Assembly (NCBI GenBank): GCA_004299665.1
Contig: SCQZ01000473.1
Location: 1 to 8,024, forward strand
Length of the DNA stretch: 8,024 bases
Source of the DNA: Jatrophihabitans sp.
GTDB taxonomy: Bacteria; Actinomycetota; Actinomycetes; Mycobacteriales; Jatrophihabitantaceae
Reading direction: 5' to 3'
Part shown: piece after piece, positions 1-6,658 of the stretch
Layout: each line of letters begins with the position of its first letter
How positions within the stretch are numbered: position 1 is the first letter of the stretch
The notes under the pieces: generated by a model
Seen by the model: only the letters and a program-made list of their open reading frames with translations
The model's database searches: none
Told to the model about the DNA's origin: nothing
Translations under genes and position numbers: made by a program

Positions 1-6
1 GGCCCG

Positions 7-843
7 TCAGGCGGTGCCGCCGACGCTGTGCAGCCGGCGCCCCTGCCACGGGCCGGGCGCGCGCTGCGCCCGCTGCGGCCGGGCCAGCTCGGGGAACAGC
101 TGGCGCGAGACCTCCCGGGCGGCGGCGAGCACCAGCGGCGCCACCCGCTCCAGCCCGGCGGTGCGGGCCTCGCCGCACAGCGAGATGGCGGCGACCGCGC
201 CCCGGTGGCCGCGGATCGCGGCGGCCACGCAGGCCACGCCCGGGACCGCCTCGCCGTTCTCGAACGCCAGGCCGTTGCGGGTCCGGATCCGGCTCAGCTC
301 CTGGTGCAGCACGCCCAGGTCGCCGATGGAGCGGGCGGTGCGCCGCACCAGCAGGCCGCGGGTGATCTCGTCGACCCGCTCGGGCTCCTGCCAGGCCAGC
401 AGCGCCTTGCCGATCGCGGTCGTGTGGGCCGGCACCCGCCCGCCGACCCGCGACGGCAGCGCCGCGGCGAGCGCCCCGCCCACCTTGTCCAGGTAGTAGA
501 CGTTCGCCTCGTCGAGCACCGCCAGGTGCACGACCATGCCGGTGCGCAGGAACAGCTCCTGCAGCACCGGCGCCGCCGCCTCGCGGATCTCGCCGTGACT
601 GCCGTCCTGCCCGCCGAAGCGCAGCGCGCGCGCGCCCAGCGCGTAGCCGCACGAGGTGTGCTCGAGCCACTCCACCTGCACCAACTGGTCCAGGATGCGG
701 TGCGCCGTCGAGCGCGGCAGCCCGGTGCCGGCGGTGACCTGCTCGAGGGTCAGGGTGGTGGTGCGCCGCTCGAAGGCATCCATGATCAGCGTGACGCGCT
801 CCACCATGGACGGCGGCAGGCCGGCCTCGAGCGCGGCGGTCAC
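7..843 (-). CDS. IclR-family transcriptional regulator
   Basis: A 278-residue protein with IclR architecture. An N-terminal winged helix-turn-helix covers about residues 13-75; the recognition helix lies in GLPRSTAHRILDQL (41-54). A C-terminal effector-binding domain follows (about 85-252), with the family motifs GRVPAHTTAIGKALLAW (135-151) and ENGEAVPGVACVAAAIRGH (195-213). IclR proteins bind DNA as dimers or tetramers and respond to small organic effectors, often metabolites of the genes beside them. The chosen GTG start overlaps the stop of the preceding membrane-protein gene (GTGA, 843-840), which indicates translational coupling and co-transcription with the importer. An ATG at 807 is an alternative start but has no clear ribosome-binding site. 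A further upstream extension to 930 is open but lies within the previous gene and is Arg/Pro-rich, so I reject it. The tail after residue 252 is basic and probably disordered. Its operator is not proven; the dyads at 5018-5040 and 6619-6641 are candidates. Family assignment is firm, effector unknown. Confidence 0.93.
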   Translation of the reverse strand: MTAALEAGLPPSMVERVTLIMDAFERRTTTLTLEQVTAGTGLPRSTAHRILDQLVQVEWLEHTSCGYALGARALRFGGQDGSHGEIREAAAPVLQELFLRTGMVVHLAVLDEANVYYLDKVGGALAAALPSRVGGRVPAHTTAIGKALLAWQEPERVDEITRGLLVRRTARSIGDLGVLHQELSRIRTRNGLAFENGEAVPGVACVAAAIRGHRGAVAAISLCGEARTAGLERVAPLVLAAAREVSRQLFPELARPQRAQRAPGPWQGRRLHSVGGTA

Positions 844-1208
844 GGGTTCACCCGCTCGCCGCGGCCCCGCACGGCCTCGGCCAGCTGGTCGACGTGCTGC
901 TGGCCCTCGTACAGCTGGCGCAGCAGCCACAGCCGCAGCACCGACGCGACGGACGCGGCCAGGTACAGCGCGGCGCCGAGCACGGCGAGCGCCAGGAAGG
1001 CGATCGCCAGGATCTGCTCGGACTGGATGTCACGGAAGTCGCTCTTGGACAGCGACACCTGGTAGACCAGGAACGCCGCGACGACCCCGACGAGCATCAG
1101 CAGCACGCCGATGACGCGCCACAGGCCGTCCCTGCGCCCGCGGCGGGACTTCAGCTTCATCGCGGCCACGTCGGCGGCGAACTGTTCACGACGCTGCTCG
1201 GCGAGCAT
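840..1208 (-). CDS. Small two-helix membrane protein in importer operon, unknown function
   Basis: I do not recognise this 122-residue protein. It has a polar, basic N-terminus (MLAEQRREQF, then KLKSRRGRR at 18-26), a hydrophobic helix at about 30-50, a short polar loop containing SKSDFRDIQSEQ (54-65), a second hydrophobic helix at about 66-90, and a polar tail (91-122) with a Gln/Glu-rich helical stretch. By the positive-inside rule both ends should face the cytosol. There is no signal peptide or known catalytic motif. The start is the ATG at 1208, six bases after a perfect AGGAGG; another ATG at 1214 abuts that site too closely. The gene begins 2 bases after livF and ends in a GTGA overlap with the IclR gene, so it is an integral part of the operon. 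It could be an accessory or assembly subunit of the transporter or a membrane partner of the regulator; both are guesses. Confidence 0.85.
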   Translation of the reverse strand: MLAEQRREQFAADVAAMKLKSRRGRRDGLWRVIGVLLMLVGVVAAFLVYQVSLSKSDFRDIQSEQILAIAFLALAVLGAALYLAASVASVLRLWLLRQLYEGQQHVDQLAEAVRGRGERVNP

Positions 1209-1210
1209 GG

Positions 1211-1960
1211 TCATCCTCCTAGGTAGTGCGTGGACAACTCGTTCTCGATGTCTGCCGGTGTGCCGGTGCGCACGATCTGGCCGTGCAGCACCAGGGCGGC
1301 GGTGTCGGCGATCGGCAGGACGGCGCGGGCGAACTGCTCGGCGACCAGCACCGCGATCCCCTCCTGCGCGAGCTGGGCGACGGTCTCGTACATCTGCGCG
1401 ACGATCAGCGGCGCGAGCCCCATGGAGAGCTCGTCGAGCAGCAGCACCGCGGGGTCGGTGCCGAGGGCGCGGGCCAGGGCCAGCATCTGCTGCTCGCCGC
1501 CGGACATCGTCCCGGCCAGTTGGCGGCGCCGCTCGCCCAGCCGCGGGAAGCGGGTGTAGGCCGCCTCCTCCATCCGGTCCAGGCCGGCCCGGTCCCCGCC
1601 GGCGAGCCACAGGTTCTCCCGCACCGTCAGGTTCGCGAAGATGCCCCGGCCCTCGGGGATGGAGCAGACGCCGGCACCGGTCAGCTGGGCCGCGCTCGCG
1701 CCGTTGACGCGCCGGCCCGCCACCCGCAGCTCGCCGCCGCTGACCGGCAACAGGCCGGAGCAGACCTTGAGCGTGGTCGTCTTCCCGCCGCCGTTCGGGC
1801 CGAGCAGTGCCAGCACCGACCCCGCGCGCAGCCGCAGCGAGATGCCGTGCAGCACCTCGATCGGCCCGTACGCGGCGTGCACGTCGCGCAGTTCCAGCAT
1901 CGGCACGTCCAGGTCGGCCCGCCCGTCCGGCACCGTGGGAACGGTTGCGTGGGGCGCCAT
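1211..1960 (-). CDS. livF: Branched-chain-type ABC importer ATPase, LivF-like
   Basis: A 249-residue ATP-binding subunit of a HAAT-family importer; with LivG it would form the cytosolic ATPase pair driving the LivHM permease. Walker A is GPNGGGKTT (54-62), the ABC signature is MSGGEQQ (152-158), Walker B is VLLLDE (172-177). The LivF-type segment IPEGRGIFANLTVRENL (101-117) sits at the Q-loop, and AEQFARA (207-213) replaces the switch histidine, as is usual in LivF. Length is normal for the family apart from about 20 extra N-terminal residues (the core begins at MLELRDVHAAYG, 21). The ATG at 1960 shares one base with the stop of livG; a GTG at 1963 would give a 4-base overlap and sits better behind a GGGA sequence, so the start could be one codon earlier. 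An ATG inside the gene, before LELRD, lacks a ribosome-binding site. Subunit assignment is strong; the transported solute is not shown. Confidence 0.93.
   Translation of the reverse strand: MAPHATVPTVPDGRADLDVPMLELRDVHAAYGPIEVLHGISLRLRAGSVLALLGPNGGGKTTTLKVCSGLLPVSGGELRVAGRRVNGASAAQLTGAGVCSIPEGRGIFANLTVRENLWLAGGDRAGLDRMEEAAYTRFPRLGERRRQLAGTMSGGEQQMLALARALGTDPAVLLLDELSMGLAPLIVAQMYETVAQLAQEGIAVLVAEQFARAVLPIADTAALVLHGQIVRTGTPADIENELSTHYLGG
1215..1220 (-). promoter_or_regulatory. Perfect AGGAGG ribosome-binding site for the small membrane protein
   Basis: AGGAGG lies within the last codons of livF, six bases before the ATG at 1208. It is the strongest ribosome-binding site in the window and settles the start between two close ATGs (1214 and 1208). 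It suggests that this small protein is made at a good level. Confidence 0.8.
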
Positions 1961-2691
1961 CACGCCGCGGTCCCGATGTACGCGGCGATGACGGCCGGGT
2001 CCTGCTGGACCTGCGCGGGGGTGCCCGAGGCGATCACCTTGCCGTAGTCGAGCACGTGGATCTGCTCGCACACCTGCATGACCAGCCCCATGTCGTGCTC
2101 GACCAGACAGATCGACAGGCCGTCGGCGACCAGTTGCCGCAGCAGGGCACCGAAACGCTGCGTCTCGTGCTCGGTCTGCCCGGAGGCCGGCTCGTCCAGC
2201 AGCAGCACCCGCGGCTGCGCCATCAGGGCGCGCGCGACCTCGACGACGCGTGCCTGCCCGGTCGGGATGTCCGCGACGTCCTTGTCGGCGATCCCGGACA
2301 GGCCGGTGAGCTCGAGCAGCCGCTCGCTCTCGCGCGCCACGTCGATGCGGCCGCGCTGGTTGGCGTTGCGGATGTCCCCGGCGACCCGCAGGTTGTCCCG
2401 CACCGACAGGGACAAGAACAGCTCCAGCCGCTGGAAGGTGCGGCCCAGGCCGCGGTGCGCGCGCCGGGCGGCCGGCAGCCGGGTGATGTCGTGCTCTCCC
2501 AGGTGCACCCGCCCGGCGGTCGGGCGCTGCAGGCCGGTCAGCACGTTGAACAAGGTGGTCTTGCCCGCGCCATTCGGCCCGATCAGGCCGGTCACCGCGC
2601 CCTCGGCCACGTCGATCGACACCGTGTCGACCGCGGTCAGGCCGCCGAAGCGGACGGTCACGTCCTCGGTCCGCAGCACAGGGCTTTTCAT
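1960..2691 (-). CDS. livG: Branched-chain-type ABC importer ATPase, LivG-like
   Basis: A 243-residue ATP-binding subunit, partner of the LivF-like protein. Walker A is GPNGAGKTT (38-46), the Q-loop is RTFQRLELF (84-92), the signature region is IPTGQARVVEVARAL (142-156), Walker B VLLLDE (162-167) is followed by PASGQTEHE (168-176), and the switch histidine lies in VEHDMGLV (197-204). The signature is the divergent tGQ form of LivG proteins rather than classic LSGGQ. The ATG at 2691 overlaps the permease stop (ATGA, 2691-2688) with a GGTGA sequence four bases upstream, supporting coupled translation. The stop runs directly into livF. The length is slightly short for LivG (usually about 250-260), mainly because the region between the Q-loop and the signature is compact. 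All ATPase motifs are intact, so it should be functional. Confidence 0.94.
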   Translation of the reverse strand: MKSPVLRTEDVTVRFGGLTAVDTVSIDVAEGAVTGLIGPNGAGKTTLFNVLTGLQRPTAGRVHLGEHDITRLPAARRAHRGLGRTFQRLELFLSLSVRDNLRVAGDIRNANQRGRIDVARESERLLELTGLSGIADKDVADIPTGQARVVEVARALMAQPRVLLLDEPASGQTEHETQRFGALLRQLVADGLSICLVEHDMGLVMQVCEQIHVLDYGKVIASGTPAQVQQDPAVIAAYIGTAA

Positions 2692-4985
2692 GTCGTCACC
2701 GCGTGGGCCACGGCGGGCGCCGCGGCAGGCCCGGGGTCCGCGGCCACGGGGACGGTCCGGCGGGGTGTCGCCGGCAGCGCCAGCGCCGTGTCCAGCGCGG
2801 CCCGGACCTGGTCGGTGTAGGGCTGGTCGACGCCCACCGCCTCCCAGTCCGGCTTGGGCGCCGGCGGCGGGTCGGTCATGAGCGCCGGCCTGAGCCCCTG
2901 CGCGATCGCGGGCAGCAGCACGATGCCGGCGTAGGTCAGGAATCCGAACCACCAGTTGTCGACGACCTTCGTCAGCGCCAGGACGTACAGCACCGCGTCG
3001 GCGACGCCGGCCCCGATCAGCAGCCCGCGGGCGTGCTGGGCCATGCGCCGGTACCCGAGGAACAGTTCGTGCAGGAAGCCGCTCGGGCTCTGCCCGATCG
3101 TGACCCCGACCAGGGCGGGCAGCAGCGCCGAGACGTGCGCCAGGGTGGACCACAACCCGCTCAGGCCGCCGCCGCCGTGGGCCAGGTTGTTGAACGAGGA
3201 GATGACGATCGAGAAACCGACCCCGGCCATGATGCCGCCGAGCAGCGCGCCGGTGACGTAGCCGATGCCGGCCGAGACGGTGAGCATCACCAGCGCCAGG
3301 CTCAGGAAGATCGAGAAGTTGTCGGCCGTCACCGCGCCCACGCTCGCGGCCATGAAGATGCCGCCGAGCCCCGCGATCGCGGCGGAGAGCATGAACACCG
3401 ACAGCTTGAGCCGGACCAGGTTCTGCCCCAGCATCGCCGCCGCCACCGGGCTGTCCTTCAGGGCGGCGATCCGGCGCCCGTAGCTGCTGTTGCGCAGCGC
3501 CACCAGCCCGATCCCGAGCAGGGCGAACACGACCGTGACCGACATCAGGAAGGTCGTGTGGTCGGACAGGTCCAGCGGGCCGATCCGCATCGCGGGGATG
3601 ATCAGCGTCCCCTGCGTGAACAGCGAGAACTTGATGTGCAGCAGCGGGAGTACGTGCGGGCTGATGTCGGCCAGGACCATGTCGCTCACGAACACGCCGA
3701 AGGCCATCGTGCCCAGGGCGAGGTACAGCCCGCGCATCCGCAGCGCCGGCAGCGCCACGATCGCGCCGATCACCGCGGTCACGGCGACGGCCAGCAACAC
3801 CCCCCACTCGGTGATCCGCGCGCCGACGCCGGTGCCGGACACCCCCGCGTGGTAGGCGACGAGCGTCGCGATCGCCGCGAACGAGCACACCGCGAGGTTC
3901 ATCTGTCCCGCGTAGCCGGTCAGCAGCGTCAGCGACAGGGCCATGAGCGCGAAGCACATCCCGAGCGCGAGGACGATGATGTCGGCATCGACCATCAGCA
4001 GCCGTAGCAGGAACACCACGACGACCAGGGCGACGCCGCCGGCGAGCGCCTTGCGCACCGAGGGCACCCGGTAGCGCTCACGGGTGCGGGTCGCAGCCGC
4101 CTGCAGCCGGTCCTGCGGCAAGATGATCAGCACCGCGAACAGCACGATCATGGGCAGCGAGATCCGGAAGTTCGAGGTCCACGACCAGGTCGAGGGGAAG
4201 TACGCCAGCACGTACGTCGCCGCGAGCCCCAGCACGATCGAGCCGACGAAGGTGCGGGGGATGCTGCGCAGCCTGCCGAACATGGCGGCCGCGAAGGCGT
4301 CGATCACCAGCAGCGTGAGGACGTTCGCGTCCAGGGTGCCGCCGCTGATCGGGCTCACCAGGACCCCTGCCAGCACGGCCAGGCCCGCGCCGAGCACCCA
4401 GGAGATCAGCGACAGGCGCTGCGGGTTGTGGCCGTTGAGTTGCAGCAGGTCGGGGTCGTCCACGACCGCGCGCATCGCGACGCCGACGCGGGTGCGGTGG
4501 AACAGCAGCCGCATCCCGACCGCGATCAGCACGGCGATGACCAAGGTGATGACCTCGTGGGTGGTGATGCTGACCCCGAACACCTTGAACGAACTCGCGT
4601 AGCCGAAGAACTGGTCCACGGTGTGCGGCTGGTTCGGGTTCCACAGCCACTGCGACAGCGCCACCATGCCCAGCATGATCGCCACCGTGACGACGATCTT
4701 GGTGACCTCGGCGGTGTTCCGCAGCCCCCGGATCACCAGCAGGTAGAGCAGGGCGCCCATCAGCGGCGCGACGAGGCCCAGGGTGACGACCAGCGCGACC
4801 GGCGCCGGCCAGTGCCAGCCGAAACGCAACTGCCAGTAGACGAAGGCGCCCAGCATCGCCTCGGCGCCGTGCGCGAAGTTGAACACGCCGGAGGTGTTGT
4901 AGGTGAGCACCAGCCCGGATGCCGCGATGCCGTACACGGCGCCGAGCACCAGCCCGAGCACCGTGTAGGTGAAGAAGATCGTCAT
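2688..4985 (-). CDS. livHM: Fused LivH-LivM permease of branched-chain-type ABC importer, with extra C-terminal membrane region
   Basis: One 765-residue polypeptide carries both transmembrane subunits normally encoded separately. Residues 1 to about 295 are LivH-like: an opening YGIAASGLVLTYNTSGVFNFAHGA (18-41, family-typical), about eight membrane helices and a cytosolic coupling (EAA-like) loop at VGVAMRAVVDDPDLLQLNG (167-185). After a basic linker (296-312) residues 313-632 are LivM-like: TLLTGYAGQMNLA (353-365), the hairpin RMRGLYLALGTMAFG (416-430) and a second coupling loop YGRRIAALKDSPVAAAMLGQN (502-522). Beyond the usual LivM end there are two further hydrophobic segments (about 655-672 and 679-697) and a roughly 60-residue Pro/Ala-rich cytosolic tail with DWEAVGVDQPYTDQVRAALD (713-732). 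HAAT permeases form the inner-membrane channel with LivG and LivF. The ATG at 4985 has only a weak ribosome-binding site (CGGG-like). The 3' end overlaps livG by four bases. The frame is continuous through both halves, so the fusion is genuine unless it is a sequencing error. Confidence 0.94.
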   Translation of the reverse strand: MTIFFTYTVLGLVLGAVYGIAASGLVLTYNTSGVFNFAHGAEAMLGAFVYWQLRFGWHWPAPVALVVTLGLVAPLMGALLYLLVIRGLRNTAEVTKIVVTVAIMLGMVALSQWLWNPNQPHTVDQFFGYASSFKVFGVSITTHEVITLVIAVLIAVGMRLLFHRTRVGVAMRAVVDDPDLLQLNGHNPQRLSLISWVLGAGLAVLAGVLVSPISGGTLDANVLTLLVIDAFAAAMFGRLRSIPRTFVGSIVLGLAATYVLAYFPSTWSWTSNFRISLPMIVLFAVLIILPQDRLQAAATRTRERYRVPSVRKALAGGVALVVVVFLLRLLMVDADIIVLALGMCFALMALSLTLLTGYAGQMNLAVCSFAAIATLVAYHAGVSGTGVGARITEWGVLLAVAVTAVIGAIVALPALRMRGLYLALGTMAFGVFVSDMVLADISPHVLPLLHIKFSLFTQGTLIIPAMRIGPLDLSDHTTFLMSVTVVFALLGIGLVALRNSSYGRRIAALKDSPVAAAMLGQNLVRLKLSVFMLSAAIAGLGGIFMAASVGAVTADNFSIFLSLALVMLTVSAGIGYVTGALLGGIMAGVGFSIVISSFNNLAHGGGGLSGLWSTLAHVSALLPALVGVTIGQSPSGFLHELFLGYRRMAQHARGLLIGAGVADAVLYVLALTKVVDNWWFGFLTYAGIVLLPAIAQGLRPALMTDPPPAPKPDWEAVGVDQPYTDQVRAALDTALALPATPRRTVPVAADPGPAAAPAVAHAVTT

Positions 4986-5017
4986 GACCCGACTGGTTCG
5001 TCGCGCATGGACACAGA

Positions 5018-5040
5018 CTAGTATTCATTTCAGTTTTGGC
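5018..5040 (-). promoter_or_regulatory. Candidate promoter/operator dyad upstream of the permease gene
   Basis: An AT-rich island in very GC-rich DNA, ending 32 bases before the permease ATG. On the plus strand it begins CTAGTATTCATT and ends TCAGTTTTGGC. It matches the element at 6619-6641 in the same orientation at 18 of 23 positions. Its 16-base core (CTAGTAT, two bases, ATTTCAG) is weakly dyad-symmetric (CT, AT / AT, AG). On the minus strand it contains AATACT, which resembles a -10 hexamer, but no -35 box at normal spacing stands out. I infer a regulated promoter; which protein binds is unknown. Confidence 0.5.
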
Positions 5041-5084
5041 AAGGGGTGCGGGCGAAGAAGTTCATGCCGCCCGTCCCCGGAACG

Positions 5085-5130
5085 CCACGGGGCCGGCGGC
5101 GCGGACCACTGCGCACCGCCGGCCCCGTGG
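5085..5130 (-). terminator. Strong stem-loop after the binding-protein gene
   Basis: Perfect 15-bp inverted arms at 5085-5099 (CCACGGGGCCGGCGG) and 5116-5130, with three more base pairs inside (5101-5103 with 5112-5114) and an 8-base loop. The structure begins 13 bases after the stop of the solute-binding-protein gene and lies before the promoter-like element of the permease gene. There is no T tract, which is common for terminators in high-GC actinobacteria. It probably ends or attenuates transcription of the binding-protein gene, or protects its mRNA 3' end. Confidence 0.65.
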
Positions 5131-5143
5131 GCGTCGCCGCCCG

Positions 5144-6553
5144 TCAGCCCTGCGGCTTGATGACGTTCGGCGTCAGGAACTTCGTCGCGACCCGGTCCGC
5201 GTTCAGCGTGGCGAACCAGACCGACTGCGGCAGCTTGACCGCGTACTCGGGGTTGCACTCGAACTGCCCGGTCTGCTGCGGGTAGGCCTGCACGAACGCG
5301 GTGCCGTCCAGCTTGAGCAGCAGGCCGCAACTCGCGGCCGTGTTCGCGCCGGGGTCGGTCCGTGCCTGGATGCCGCCGCCGGTCCAGTCGTGCACCGCCG
5401 CGAGCTTGTTGATGACGCACTGCCGGGTCAGCGTGCTCCCGCACGCCTTCGCCGCGGTGGCCCACAGCAGGAACGACGACGCCGCTTGCATGCCGAGCGG
5501 CGCGGTCTTGCCGCCGGTCGCGGCCACCGCGTCCTCGTAGGCCTTGACGGCCGGGTTCGCGGTGTCGGTCATCGGCTCGAAGGCGCTCTGCACGTAGACG
5601 TTGTTGCCGTATCCGGCCGTGTTCCACGCCGCGAAGGCGTCGGAGTAGCCGTTGGCCTGCATGATGTACTTCGGCGTCACGCCCAGTTGGGCCATCGCGG
5701 TGATGAAGTTGTTCGTCTGCGGCCCCGGCGTCGTCAGGTAGACGATCTTCGCGCCGCACTGCTTGAACTTCTCCGCGAACGGCGTGTAGTTCGGCTCGCC
5801 CTGGTAGTTGGTCGGCTGCCCGCAGTCGACGACGGTGAAGCCCGCCGCGGTGGCCGCAGCCCTGATCTTGGCGTCGGCCACCTGGTTCGAGGGCAGGTTG
5901 TTGCCGAAGATGCCGAATGCGCTCTTGGTGTCCGGGAACAGCTGGGCCATCTGGAACAGCCCCGACGCCGGCTGCTGGTCGTCCGGCAGCGGCATCGCCT
6001 GGTACATCATCGGGCCGTTCGCGAAGTCCGGGCCGATGGCGTAGGTCGGCACCGCCGCCAGGTTGCACTCGACGCGCTGCTGCTCGATCGCCTCGTCCGA
6101 CGCCCAGCCCTCGCCGACGAGCATGAAGTCCTTCTTGCAGGCGCTCTGGATCACCGGGCCGATGTTGGTCAGCGCGGCGTCGTAGAAGTCACCGACGAGC
6201 TGCCGGCCGTTGATACCGCCCTGGTCGTTGCACCACTTGATCATCGCCTTCACGGCGTCGCCGATCTCCTGGTTCAGCCCCGGCGCCTGGGCCGCGCCGC
6301 GGTCGTCGCCGTACCCGATCGTGATGGCGCTGTCGGTGACGCCCTGCTCGGTGGCGCCGGTGGCGCTCCCCTTGCCGCAGGGCGAGGCGAGCGTCCCGAA
6401 CGTGGTCGCCGCGGACGTCCCCGACCCGCTCGAGGCGCTCGTCGCCGGCCCGTTCGGCGCGGCACCGGAGCCGCGGCCCCCGCTGCTGCAGGCCGACACG
6501 GCCATCAGGAGGGCGAGAACCGCGCCCCCCACCTTCCAGGTCGCTCGCTGCAC
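5144..6553 (-). CDS. Lipoprotein solute-binding protein of HAAT (type 1 periplasmic-binding) family
   Basis: A 469-residue exported receptor that should deliver solute to the LivHM-LivG-LivF importer. The N-terminus has the lipoprotein signal MQRATWKVGGAVLALLMAVSAC: basic n-region, hydrophobic core and lipobox VSAC with lipidated Cys22. A Ser/Gly/Ala/Pro linker follows (23-58). The mature domain begins near DSAITIGYGDD (74-84) and shows family features: NQEIGDAVKAMIKWCNDQGGINGRQL (94-119), GPDFANGPMMYQ (174-185), AKIVYLTTPGPQTNNFI (268-284) and TPKYIMQANGY (293-303). The mature protein has ten further cysteines (59, 108, 139, 163, 244, 266, 371, 379, 409, 433), an even number suited to disulfides outside the cell. 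The GTG start is chosen because GAGGGGA lies seven bases upstream and it gives a proper signal peptide; the frame stays open to 6628 without a sensible N-terminus. A terminator-like hairpin follows the gene and a dyad element precedes it. The solute cannot be told from sequence. Confidence 0.93.
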   Translation of the reverse strand: MQRATWKVGGAVLALLMAVSACSSGGRGSGAAPNGPATSASSGSGTSAATTFGTLASPCGKGSATGATEQGVTDSAITIGYGDDRGAAQAPGLNQEIGDAVKAMIKWCNDQGGINGRQLVGDFYDAALTNIGPVIQSACKKDFMLVGEGWASDEAIEQQRVECNLAAVPTYAIGPDFANGPMMYQAMPLPDDQQPASGLFQMAQLFPDTKSAFGIFGNNLPSNQVADAKIRAAATAAGFTVVDCGQPTNYQGEPNYTPFAEKFKQCGAKIVYLTTPGPQTNNFITAMAQLGVTPKYIMQANGYSDAFAAWNTAGYGNNVYVQSAFEPMTDTANPAVKAYEDAVAATGGKTAPLGMQAASSFLLWATAAKACGSTLTRQCVINKLAAVHDWTGGGIQARTDPGANTAASCGLLLKLDGTAFVQAYPQQTGQFECNPEYAVKLPQSVWFATLNADRVATKFLTPNVIKPQG

Positions 6554-6560
6554 GGTCTTG

Positions 6561-6567
6561 TCCCCTC
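6561..6567 (-). promoter_or_regulatory. Ribosome-binding site deciding the binding-protein start
   Basis: GAGGGGA on the minus strand, seven bases before the GTG at 6553. It fixes the start immediately before the lipoprotein signal peptide. Confidence 0.8.
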
Positions 6568-6583
6568 GGGTAGCCCGGACGGA

Positions 6584-6615
6584 CGCGGCACGGTGCCGCG
6601 GCCCCAACACGGGGC
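6584..6615 (-). repeat. Two adjacent short palindromes in the leader of the binding-protein gene
   Basis: The first is CGCGGCAC and GTGCCGCG around one central base (6584-6600). The second is GCCCC and GGGGC around a 5-base loop (6601-6615). They lie between the dyad element and the ribosome-binding site, so they would be in the 5' untranslated RNA if transcription starts at the dyad. They may stabilise the mRNA, act as a protein-binding site, or be incidental in GC-rich DNA. Confidence 0.35.
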
Positions 6616-6618
6616 ACG

Positions 6619-6641
6619 CTAGTATCAATTCCAGTTTCGCC
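6619..6641 (-). promoter_or_regulatory. Candidate promoter/operator dyad upstream of the binding-protein gene
   Basis: Second copy of the element at 5018-5040, same orientation. On the plus strand it begins CTAGTATCAATT and ends CCAGTTTCGCC. The 16-base core CTAGTATCAATTCCAG pairs with its own reverse complement at 10 of 16 positions, suggesting half-sites of the form CTRGWAT. It ends 65 bases before the GTG start. The minus strand contains GATACT, a possible -10 hexamer; no clear -35 box is visible. Its position and similarity to the other copy suggest co-regulation of receptor and permease. Confidence 0.5.
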
Positions 6642-6658
6642 CCGGCGGATGGTCCCGG

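Noticed and set aside
1211..1960. LivF lacking the usual Q-loop glutamine and switch histidine
   Set aside because: The PEGR and (V/A)EQ forms at these places are normal for LivF-type ATPases, so this is not a sign of inactivation.
1211..1960. Walker A reading GPNGGGKTT instead of GPNGAGKTT
   Set aside because: It still fits the GxxGxGK(S/T) consensus, so it is an ordinary variant.
1960..3957. Extended LivG with a 420-residue N-terminal region
   Set aside because: The extension lies over the permease in another frame and is Arg/Ala-rich; the ATG at 2691 has a ribosome-binding site and an ATGA overlap.
2703..4007. Plus-strand open frame (434 codons) opposite the permease gene
   Set aside because: Gln/Arg/His-rich composition typical of the antisense of a membrane protein; no motif or credible start.
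5018..5040. Standard sigma-70 promoter with -35 box
   Set aside because: A TTGCCA lies upstream of the minus-strand AATACT, but the spacing is only 11 bases; using TAGTCT as the -10 gives 16 bases but a poor hexamer, and the second copy at 6619-6641 lacks a matching -35.
5036..6622. Long plus-strand open frame (528 codons) opposite the binding-protein gene
   Set aside because: Its translation is Arg/Gly/Val-rich without family motifs, and the opposite strand has a clear lipoprotein gene with ribosome-binding site and signal peptide. It is a GC-driven shadow frame.
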